A stretch of DNA of 64,000 nucleotides from Woeseiaceae bacterium. Its GTDB lineage: Bacteria > Pseudomonadota > Gammaproteobacteria > Steroidobacterales > Woeseiaceae. The notes under the pieces are model-generated. The model made no database searches. It was not told the origin of the DNA and saw only the letters and a list, made by a program, of their open reading frames with translations. Positions 57,767 to 64,000 of this stretch are shown piece after piece. The translations under genes and the position numbers were made by a program. Location of the stretch: NCBI GenBank assembly GCA_028277185.1, contig JANQGQ010000018.1:1-64000 (forward strand), given 5' to 3'. How positions within the stretch are numbered: position 1 is the first letter of the stretch; each line of letters starts with the position of its first letter.

Positions 57767-57780
57767 GTGATAGAGATCAC
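57767..57780. promoter_or_regulatory. CRP/Clp-like palindromic site
   Basis: GTGA-N6-TCAC (within CGGTGATAGAGATCACTG) matches the core of CRP-family sites. It lies between the M23 peptidase leader and the dciA-like gene, so it could serve either direction. The remaining bases of 57492-57820 beyond the riboswitch, hairpin and this site show a plus-strand TATAAT box at 57584 with no matching gene nearby. Confidence 0.45.
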
Positions 57781-57820
57781 TGTTGGGTAATCCTCAAACG
57801 CCAAATTCGTCACAGTTTAG

Positions 57821-58129
57821 ATGCCGCCACAACGCCTCGGAAATCTGTTAAATCCCAAGGAAATCGAAGGCTTGGAGCAGATCCTCGAGCGTACCAGGGA
57901 GATCGGTCGGCTCACCGCCGCGCTCAGCGACAGTCTCGGCGGCACGCTTGGCACGAGCATCGTGTCGGCCGCCCTCGACCGGGACGGTGTGCTGGTCATA
58001 AAGACCTCGTCCAGCGCGTGGGCAGCAAGGCTCAGATTCGAAGAGGCGCGTCTGCTGGCTGCCGCAAATGAGGCCGGGGTGGCAGCTGAACGGGTGGCGG
58101 TCCGGGTAAGCCGGCCCGGGCGCGACTAA
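57821..58129 (+). CDS. DciA-like (DUF721) protein
   Basis: A 102-residue protein with the DUF721 fold: VLVIKTSSSAWAARLRFEEARLLAAAN is the conserved core strand-helix (read as two segments). DciA proteins load the replicative helicase DnaB in bacteria that lack DnaC. It lies between lpxC and the M23 peptidase, in the recurrent ftsZ-lpxC-DUF721-M23-secA order. Its weak start context and short size fit other members. Confidence 0.82.
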   Translation: MPPQRLGNLLNPKEIEGLEQILERTREIGRLTAALSDSLGGTLGTSIVSAALDRDGVLVIKTSSSAWAARLRFEEARLLAAANEAGVAAERVAVRVSRPGRD

Positions 58130-58147
58130 TACGCGGCGACGGCGCCG

Positions 58148-59056
58148 CTACGCATAGGCAGGCGTTGCATAAGAAATCGGCGCAGCGTCCGGATCTTCGA
58201 ACGTCGCTTCTTCCCAGGCCGACTCCGCCGCAAGCAGCGCCCGCAGCAGCTTGTTGTTCAGATCGTGCCCCGACTTGTACGCGCGATACTCGCCGACCAG
58301 CGAGTGGTTGAGGAGGTACATGTCGCCGATCGCGTCCAGGATCTTGTGAATCAGGAACTCGTTGGAATAGCGCAAGCCGTCCTCGTTGAGGATTCGATAG
58401 TCGTCGAGCACGATCGCATTGTCCATCGATCCGCCGAGCGTGAGATTACGTTCGCGCAGCGCCTCGACATCGCGCAGGAAGCAAAAGGTCCGGGCCCGCG
58501 ACACTTCCTTCAGGAACGAAGTCGACGAGAAGTCGATCGTCGCGCTCTGTGCGAGCTTGTTGAACACCGGGTGATTGAAGTTGATCTCGAAATTCACTTT
58601 GAAGCCGTTGAACGGCAGGAGCTCCGCCCACTTGTCGCCGTCCTCCACGCGCACCGGCTCTTTGATGCGAATGAAGCGTTTCGGTGCACTCTGCTCCTCG
58701 ATGCCGGCCGACTGCAGCAGAAACACGAAGGGCCCGGCGCTGCCATCCATGATCGGAACCTCGGCTGCCGAGAGATCGACCGAAAGATTGTCGATACCGA
58801 GACCCGCCAGGGCGGACATCAGATGCTCGACCGTGGCGACCTTGACGCCGTCCTTGATGAGCGTAGTGCCGAGCATCGTCTCACCGACCAGGAGCGGATC
58901 CGCCGGTACGTCAACGGGTTCGTCGAGATCGACGCGACGGAATACGATGCCCGCGTTCTCCGCGGCCGGTCGCAGCGTCATGTACACCTTCTCGCCGGTA
59001 TGCAGCCCGACGCCGGTCGCGCGGATGGCAGTTTTGAGTGTGCGTTGTCGGAGCAT
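58148..59056 (-). CDS. lpxC: UDP-3-O-acyl-N-acetylglucosamine deacetylase LpxC
   Basis: A 302-residue zinc enzyme committing to lipid A synthesis. Recognisable parts are [22 protein letters not shown] at the start (two segments), the zinc-binding [10 protein letters not shown], the [12 protein letters not shown] helix and the late [13 protein letters not shown] catalytic helix. A probable promoter with TTGAAG and TACGCT boxes lies at 59171-59200, giving a leader of about 110 nt. The gene shares the strand with ftsZ but is separated by 270 bp. Confidence 0.96.
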   Translation of the reverse strand: MLRQRTLKTAIRATGVGLHTGEKVYMTLRPAAENAGIVFRRVDLDEPVDVPADPLLVGETMLGTTLIKDGVKVATVEHLMSALAGLGIDNLSVDLSAAEVPIMDGSAGPFVFLLQSAGIEEQSAPKRFIRIKEPVRVEDGDKWAELLPFNGFKVNFEINFNHPVFNKLAQSATIDFSSTSFLKEVSRARTFCFLRDVEALRERNLTLGGSMDNAIVLDDYRILNEDGLRYSNEFLIHKILDAIGDMYLLNHSLVGEYRAYKSGHDLNNKLLRALLAAESAWEEATFEDPDAAPISYATPAYA

Positions 59057-59170
59057 GGCTATCGATTACCCCAGTGCCTTGAGACCCCGTGTCCGGGTCG
59101 ACTGCTCTCGGAGTGCAGGCCGGGACATCGCGCGGCGGGCAAACCCGGCCGGTGGCGGAAAATTCGGCGA

Positions 59171-59200
59171 AGCGTAGCACACCGCAAAAAATCTCTTCAA
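59171..59200 (-). promoter_or_regulatory. Probable sigma-70 promoter of lpxC
   Basis: TTGAAG and TACGCT on the minus strand with an 18-bp spacer, inside the 270-bp gap between ftsZ and lpxC. The same gap holds a short GTTCGC/GCGAAC hairpin just after the ftsZ stop (59313-59327) without a T-run. Confidence 0.4.
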
Positions 59201-59326
59201 GTAATTCAGTGCTTTATGACATCCCGCCGACCCGGGACTCAGCCCGGGCCGGCGTGCGGAGGCGTTCGGCAAGGAGCCGAGGTGAGTCGGCCCGGCTGCC
59301 GCTGACCGCCGGTTCGCTAAGCGAAC

Positions 59327-60469
59327 TCAGTCGGCCTGACGGCGCAGGAACGCAGGGATGTCGAGCAGTTCCTCCTGCAGACCGACGTCTTCCAGACCAT
59401 CGCCCACGGCCCGCTGGCGCTGCACGGTGGGTTTATCCAGCCCGTGGTAGTTCGGCTCCGTTGCCGGCGTGGGCCGGCGGACGATACGCATCGGCGCGTC
59501 GGCCTGCGCTTTGCTCTGACCGAGACCCGTGGCGACGACGGTCACCCGGATGCGGTCGGTCATGTCCGGATCGATCACGGTGCCCACCACGACCGTCGCA
59601 TCGTCGCTTGCGAACTCCTTGACCGTGTTGCCGACCTCCTGGAACTCGCCGATAGACAGATCCATGCCGGCCGTGACGTTGACGAGAATGCCGTTTGCGC
59701 CAGCCAGATTGATGTCCTCGAGCAGGGGGCTCGAAACGGCGGCTTCGGCCGCTTCCCGCGCGCGATCCTCACCCGACGACGTGCCCGATCCCATCATGGC
59801 CATACCCATCTCGGCCATTACGGTCCGAACGTCGGCGAAGTCGACGTTGATGAGGCCGGGTCGCGTGATCAGTTCGGCAATGCCCTGCACCGCTCCCTGC
59901 AGCACCTGATTCGCCGCCTTGAACGCATCGAGCAGCGTGGTCTCGCCGCCGAGGACGGTCAGTAGCTTCTCGTTGGGAATGGTGATCAGCGAGTCGACGT
60001 ATTTACCGAGTTCGCCGATGCCGTGGTCGGCAATGGCCATCCGCTTACCGCCCTCCATGGCGAACGGCTTGGTGACCACCGCGACGGTCAGGATGCCGAG
60101 TTCCTTCGCCACCTGGGCTACGACCGGCGTAGCGCCGGTTCCCGTGCCGCCGCCCATGCCGGCCGTGATGAACAGCATGTCGGCACCCTCGATCGCCTCG
60201 TGGATCCGATCGCGGTCTTCCATGGCCGCCTGACGGCCCACGTCCGGGTTCGCGCCGGCGCCGAGACCTTTCGTGATGTTGCAGCCGATCTGCAAAGACT
60301 TCCGCACGTGCGATCCCTTGAGCGCCTGTGCGTCCGTGTTGGCGCAGATAAATTCCACGCCTTCGATTCCCGAGTCGACCATGTGCGCCACGGCGTTGCC
60401 GCCGCCGCCGCCGACACCGATCACCTTGATGACCGCGGTCTGGCTGTGCGCGTCCATTAGCTCAAACAT
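59327..60469 (-). CDS. ftsZ: Cell division protein FtsZ
   Basis: A 380-residue tubulin homologue forming the division ring. The nucleotide loop [12 protein letters not shown], the N-terminal [15 protein letters not shown] and the T7 loop ([11 protein letters not shown]) are intact. A variable linker precedes the conserved C-terminal peptide [11 protein letters not shown], which binds FtsA and ZapD. It follows ftsA by 92 bp. Confidence 0.97.
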   Translation of the reverse strand: MFELMDAHSQTAVIKVIGVGGGGGNAVAHMVDSGIEGVEFICANTDAQALKGSHVRKSLQIGCNITKGLGAGANPDVGRQAAMEDRDRIHEAIEGADMLFITAGMGGGTGTGATPVVAQVAKELGILTVAVVTKPFAMEGGKRMAIADHGIGELGKYVDSLITIPNEKLLTVLGGETTLLDAFKAANQVLQGAVQGIAELITRPGLINVDFADVRTVMAEMGMAMMGSGTSSGEDRAREAAEAAVSSPLLEDINLAGANGILVNVTAGMDLSIGEFQEVGNTVKEFASDDATVVVGTVIDPDMTDRIRVTVVATGLGQSKAQADAPMRIVRRPTPATEPNYHGLDKPTVQRQRAVGDGLEDVGLQEELLDIPAFLRRQAD

Positions 60470-60561
60470 GTGTTACCTCCGCTTTGCTTTGTCATCGGGC
60501 ACTCACCTGCCCGTTGTATGAAACCCGACCCCCGCCGGGTTATTCCCTTTGTCCCGATTCT

Positions 60562-61800
60562 CTAGAACTGTCCGGAGAACCAGGCCTTCATTCGTTCCCA
60601 AACGTCGCCCAAGCCGCCGGAAATCGGCGTCGACGTGCCGTCGCGTCGCGTCAGATTGGCGTAGCCGTACAGCAGCAGACCGACCCCGGTCGCATGGATG
60701 GGGTTTCTCACCACTTCCTTGAGCCCCTCGACGTACTGCGGCGCCCCCAGCCGCACCGGCATGTGAAACACCTCCTCGGCGAGTTCCACGGCGCCCTCCA
60801 TCTTCGCGCTGCCGCCGGTGATCACGATGCCCGCCGCGATCAGCTCCTCGAAGCCGCTGCGGCGGAGCTCATCCCGCACCAGACCGAACAGTTCCTCGTA
60901 ACGCGGCTCGACGATCTCTGCCAGCGTCTGTCTTGCCAGCCGCCGCGGTGGCCGTTCGCCGACGCTCGGCACTTCGATGGTCTCGTCCGGGTTCGCAAGC
61001 TGCGACAGCGCGCAGGCGTACTTGATCTTGATCTCTTCGGCGTACTGCGTCGGCGTCCGCATCGAGACGGCGATATCGTTGGTCACCTGATCGCCCGCGA
61101 TCGGAATCACGGCGGTGTGCTGAATCGCGCCGCCGAGAAAGACCGCGATATCGGTCGTGCCGCCGCCAATATCGACGATGCAGGAACCAAGCTCCTTCTC
61201 GTCCTCGGTCAGCACGGAGTAGCTCGACGCCAACTGCTCGAGCACGATGTCGTCGACTTCGAGACCGCAGCGCTGGACGCACTTCACGATGTTCTGGGCG
61301 GCGCTCTCGGCCCCCGTCACCATGTGCACTTTTGCCTCCAGGCGTACGCCGGACATGCCCACGGGTTCCCGAATTCCTTCCTGGTTGTCGATCAGGTACT
61401 CCTGCGGCAGGATGTGCAGGATCTTCTGATCGGCAGGAATCGCCACGGCTCGCGCCGCGTCGATGACCCGGTCGACGTCGGTCGCCGACACTTCCTTGTC
61501 GCGGATGGCGACGATCCCGTGCGAGTTGAGGCTGCGGACGTGACTGCCGGCGATTCCCGTGTAGACCGAGTGGATGTCGCAGCCCGCCATGAGCTCCGCC
61601 TCCTCTACCGCGCGCTGAATCGAGTGCACGGTGGACTCGATGTTCACGACCACACCCTTCTTGAGTCCGCGGGACGGATGCGAGCCGATCCCGACCACCT
61701 CGATCTCGCCGTCGTCGGTGATCTCGCCCACGATCGCGACGACCTTGGAGGTACCGATGTCGAGCCCGACGATCAGGTTCTTGTCTCCGCGCTTCGACAT
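60562..61800 (-). CDS. ftsA: Cell division protein FtsA
   Basis: A 412-residue actin-like protein that anchors FtsZ to the membrane. It begins LIVGLDIGTSKVVAIVGE (phosphate-1 motif) and has the SHVRSLNSHGIVAI loop and VDIGGGTTDIAVF. The C-terminal end (WERMKAWFSGQF) is an amphipathic membrane-targeting helix. Its start overlaps the ftsQ stop by one base. Confidence 0.96.
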   Translation of the reverse strand: MSKRGDKNLIVGLDIGTSKVVAIVGEITDDGEIEVVGIGSHPSRGLKKGVVVNIESTVHSIQRAVEEAELMAGCDIHSVYTGIAGSHVRSLNSHGIVAIRDKEVSATDVDRVIDAARAVAIPADQKILHILPQEYLIDNQEGIREPVGMSGVRLEAKVHMVTGAESAAQNIVKCVQRCGLEVDDIVLEQLASSYSVLTEDEKELGSCIVDIGGGTTDIAVFLGGAIQHTAVIPIAGDQVTNDIAVSMRTPTQYAEEIKIKYACALSQLANPDETIEVPSVGERPPRRLARQTLAEIVEPRYEELFGLVRDELRRSGFEELIAAGIVITGGSAKMEGAVELAEEVFHMPVRLGAPQYVEGLKEVVRNPIHATGVGLLLYGYANLTRRDGTSTPISGGLGDVWERMKAWFSGQF

Positions 61801-62612
61801 CAGTTGTACCCCCGGGCGGCCAGCATCGCATCGTCGCCTTCGTCAGCGTCGAGTTCGAGCGGCGAGTTCCCGGCCTTCCAGCCGATACTGAAACCATTGC
61901 TGTAGCGGAGGTCGACGTAGTCGATGCGCTTGGCGTTCGCGGTAATCAGGTTGGCCACAACGTCGAGAAAGACGTCGGTCCGCGCATCGACGTCGCGCCG
62001 GCCCAGCCGGACTTCGATGCCGTTGGCAAGCGTCAGCGTCCACGCACCGCGATCGCTCAACAGCAGTTCGGTCACGTCGAGGCCCAGCGGAATCAGCTGC
62101 TCGCGGATCCGGATGTAACGTTCGGCAACGTCGGTCGACTTCGCATCGGGGCCCGAAAGCCGGGGCAGTTCGGCGGGCACATGCCGCGCGTCCGCGACGA
62201 ACAGCTCGCCGCGCACGTTCAGGAGACCGCGCTCGTCCCAGACGGCCGCGGCCGTCTGCTCCGTAACGGAAATCGCAATCCGGTCGGGCCAGCGCCGCGC
62301 AACCCGCGCATCGTCGATCCACTCGAGCGACCGGATCGTGTCGCGCATGCCGCCGAGATCCGCCTTGAGAAAACCGGCATCCAGTTCGTGAGAAAGCGCC
62401 GCTTCGATCTGCATCGCCGATACGCGCTCGAACGGGCCGCTGACCTCTATCGACCGGATCTCGCGATCCAGCGCCAGGAGCGCAAGCTCGTACACCGCGA
62501 CGACCAGCGCCATCGCGAACACCGGTGCGAGTACCCTGCCCCAGCGAATCCGGGGCATGCGGATCTGCCGCTCCTTCCTTACCTTGCGCCGCTTCGCCTG
62601 TTTACGCGCCAT
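61800..62612 (-). CDS. ftsQ: Cell division protein FtsQ
   Basis: A 270-residue bitopic inner-membrane protein of the divisome. A basic cytoplasmic N-terminus is followed by one membrane segment (about residues 28-48), the POTRA domain (IRSIEVSGPFERVSAMQIEAAL, two segments) and the FtsQ domain with VDLRYSNGFSIGW. It overlaps ddl by 11 bp and ftsA by 1 bp. Confidence 0.94.
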   Translation of the reverse strand: MARKQAKRRKVRKERQIRMPRIRWGRVLAPVFAMALVVAVYELALLALDREIRSIEVSGPFERVSAMQIEAALSHELDAGFLKADLGGMRDTIRSLEWIDDARVARRWPDRIAISVTEQTAAAVWDERGLLNVRGELFVADARHVPAELPRLSGPDAKSTDVAERYIRIREQLIPLGLDVTELLLSDRGAWTLTLANGIEVRLGRRDVDARTDVFLDVVANLITANAKRIDYVDLRYSNGFSIGWKAGNSPLELDADEGDDAMLAARGYN

Positions 62613-63564
62613 TGACTACTCCCCGCTCGTCCCTGACCAGACCCGCGCCCGTCATGCTCGTTTCGAGAATTCGCCAGCAGAGCGTTGCAAAATCGAGCCC
62701 GGCTTCCCTGGCGGCCATCGGCACCAGGCTGTGGCTGGTCATGCCGGGCACCGTGTTGACCTCGATGACCTGCGGCTTGCCGTCGGCCCCGGCCATGAAG
62801 TCCACCCGTCCCCAGCCGCGCAAACCGAGGGCCCTAAACGCCTCGAGCGCGAGCGACGCATAGCGCGTTTCCTCGCTGCCGTCGTCGGTACCGGGGCAGA
62901 AGTACCTCGTCCGCTCGGATTCGTACTTCGCGCGATAGTCGTAGAACACTCGCGGCGTCTCGATACGAACGCTCGGTAGCGCCACGCCCTTCAACACCGC
63001 AACGGTCAGTTCCTTGCCGACGATGCACTCCTCGATGAGCGCCGTGGCGCCGTAGTCGAGTGCGAGATCGACCGCCGGGTCCAGATCGCCGCCGTCGAGC
63101 ACCTTGCTCATGCCGACGCTGGACCCTTCGCAGGGCGGCTTCACGATCAGTGGGAAGCCCAGGCGATCCGCGGCAATCCGCGCGTCCGCGCGACTCGTCA
63201 CTACGGCATAGTCCGGGGTTGCTATCCCGTTCGCGGCGAAGATCTGCTTGGACCGCAGCTTGTCCATCGCAAGCGCGGACGCCAGAACGCCGCTGCCCGT
63301 ATACGGCAGGCCGAGCCACTCCAGAGCACCCTGCAGCGCGCCGTCCTCGCCGCCCGGCCCGTGCAGCGCTATCCAGACGCGATCGATGTCGGCTTCGACG
63401 AGTTCGCCGAGCGGACGGTCCGCGGGATCCCAGCCGACGGCGTCCACACCGGCGGCGACGAGCGCCTCGAGCACGGCGGATCCCGTCTGCAGGGAGACGT
63501 CCCGCTCGCTGGAGCGGCCGCCGTAGACGACTGCTACCTTGCCGAACGCAGCCGGATCGCTCAC
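62602..63564 (-). CDS. ddl: D-alanine--D-alanine ligase
   Basis: A 320-residue ATP-grasp enzyme making D-Ala-D-Ala for peptidoglycan. Signatures are VAVVYGGRSSERDVSLQTG, VWIALHGPGGEDGALQGAL, VKPPCEGSSVGMSKV and EVNTVPGMTSHSLVP. The GTG start at 63564 is the only supported one, although the frame stays open to the window end. The order murB-ddl-ftsQ is classic for the division and cell wall cluster. Confidence 0.95.
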   Translation of the reverse strand: MSDPAAFGKVAVVYGGRSSERDVSLQTGSAVLEALVAAGVDAVGWDPADRPLGELVEADIDRVWIALHGPGGEDGALQGALEWLGLPYTGSGVLASALAMDKLRSKQIFAANGIATPDYAVVTSRADARIAADRLGFPLIVKPPCEGSSVGMSKVLDGGDLDPAVDLALDYGATALIEECIVGKELTVAVLKGVALPSVRIETPRVFYDYRAKYESERTRYFCPGTDDGSEETRYASLALEAFRALGLRGWGRVDFMAGADGKPQVIEVNTVPGMTSHSLVPMAAREAGLDFATLCWRILETSMTGAGLVRDERGVVNGA

Positions 63565-63626
63565 GAGGACGTCCCTTTCAGCGACGCCGCCGTCGCGGTT
63601 GCTCGCCCATGGACGCTGAAAACCGC

Positions 63627-64000
63627 TCACTTTTTGACTTCCCCGACGATGCGCACTTCGTGGAGCAGGCGGATACCGTGCACTTCCTCCACGGTTCGCT
63701 GTACGTGCCCGATCAGCGCTTCGATGTCGCTGGCGCTTGCCTCGCTTGCGTTGATGATGAAGTTCGCGTGCTTGTCGCTGACCTCGGCGCCGCCGATCGA
63801 GAAGCCCTTGAGTCCTGCCGCCTCGATGAGCCGCGCCGCGTGATCGCCCTCGGGATTGCGGAAGACGGAGCCGCAGCTCGGCAGGCCGAGCGGCTGGGTA
63901 CGCTTGCGGCGTTCGAGCATGGCGTTCATCGCTTCGAGCGTCGACGTCGTTTCCGGGTCGAAGCCGAACGTCGCCTCGAGAAACCACTCGTCGCGCGGCC
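63627..64000 (-). CDS. murB: UDP-N-acetylmuramate dehydrogenase MurB (5' end outside the window)
   Basis: The C-terminal 123 or so residues of a flavoenzyme that reduces enolpyruvyl-UDP-GlcNAc. The visible frame runs from the window edge with RDEWFLEATFGF, then SCGSVFRNPEGDHAARLIEA, VSDKHANFIIN and LHEVRIVGEV with the late catalytic Glu. An internal ATG at 63929 is not the true start. The gene is truncated only by the window edge. Confidence 0.93.
   Translation of the reverse strand, partial: PRDEWFLEATFGFDPETTSTLEAMNAMLERRKRTQPLGLPSCGSVFRNPEGDHAARLIEAAGLKGFSIGGAEVSDKHANFIINASEASASDIEALIGHVQRTVEEVHGIRLLHEVRIVGEVKK

Noticed and set aside
1..64000. CRISPR arrays, insertion sequences or rRNA genes
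   Set aside because: No regularly spaced repeats, transposase genes or rRNA sequences were seen on either strand.

Overview
The window is a 64 kb piece of a high-G+C Gram-negative chromosome, most likely from a gammaproteobacterium. This rests on the conserved blocks alaS-csrA-tRNA-Ser, recA-recX-alaS, pilB-pilC-pilD-coaE-zapD, secA-mutT and murB-ddl-ftsQ-ftsA-ftsZ-lpxC, and on outer-membrane genes (bamD, lpxC, MipA/OmpV, many lipoproteins). I cannot name the genus from sequence alone.

Layout. 1-14.7 kb is an accessory-looking stretch between a tRNA-Arg and a tRNA-Ser. It holds a GbsR/MarR regulator with a cyanide-insensitive-type cytochrome bd oxidase (cioAB), a beta-helix exported protein, a beta-propeller lipoprotein, a MipA/OmpV-DUF3019-two-component cassette, a GNAT acetyltransferase, a MerR/TipAS regulator, a decayed GNAT gene, a beta-barrel protein and a serine-hydrolase-fold lipoprotein that lacks its catalytic serine. 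Next to tRNA-Ser lies a low-G+C TIR-domain gene that looks like a small defence insertion. 14.8-24.5 kb is core information processing: csrA, alaS, recX, recA (with a duplicated 5' end and an SOS box), thpR, pncC, a glycosyltransferase and mutS. 24.5-30.3 kb is a mixed set: DUF885 hydrolase, MFS exporter, macrodomain, small tyrosine phosphatase, an unknown lipoprotein and an alpha/beta hydrolase. 30.2-42.7 kb is housekeeping: nudB, aspS, DUF502, fmdB-like, clpB, pgeF, rluD, bamD, nadE, sucD and sucC. 42.9-51.5 kb is a type IV pilus locus: pilS, pilR, two major-type pilins, pilB, pilC and pilD, with a sigma-54 promoter and inverted repeats before the first pilin. 51.5-64 kb holds coaE, zapD, mutT, secA, a LytM-type M23 peptidase, a DciA-like gene, lpxC, ftsZ, ftsA, ftsQ, ddl and the 3' part of murB.

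The strongest regulatory discovery is a well-conserved cyclic-di-GMP-I (GEMM) riboswitch in the leader of the M23 peptidase gene, which would put a cell-wall enzyme next to the division cluster under second-messenger control. Other points worth following are the tandem 48-bp duplication at the recA start, a probable CTG start for nudB that overlaps the aspS stop, a repeated promoter element shared by the barrel gene and the serine-less hydrolase, and the TIR gene flanked by an imperfect copy of the tRNA-Ser 3' end.
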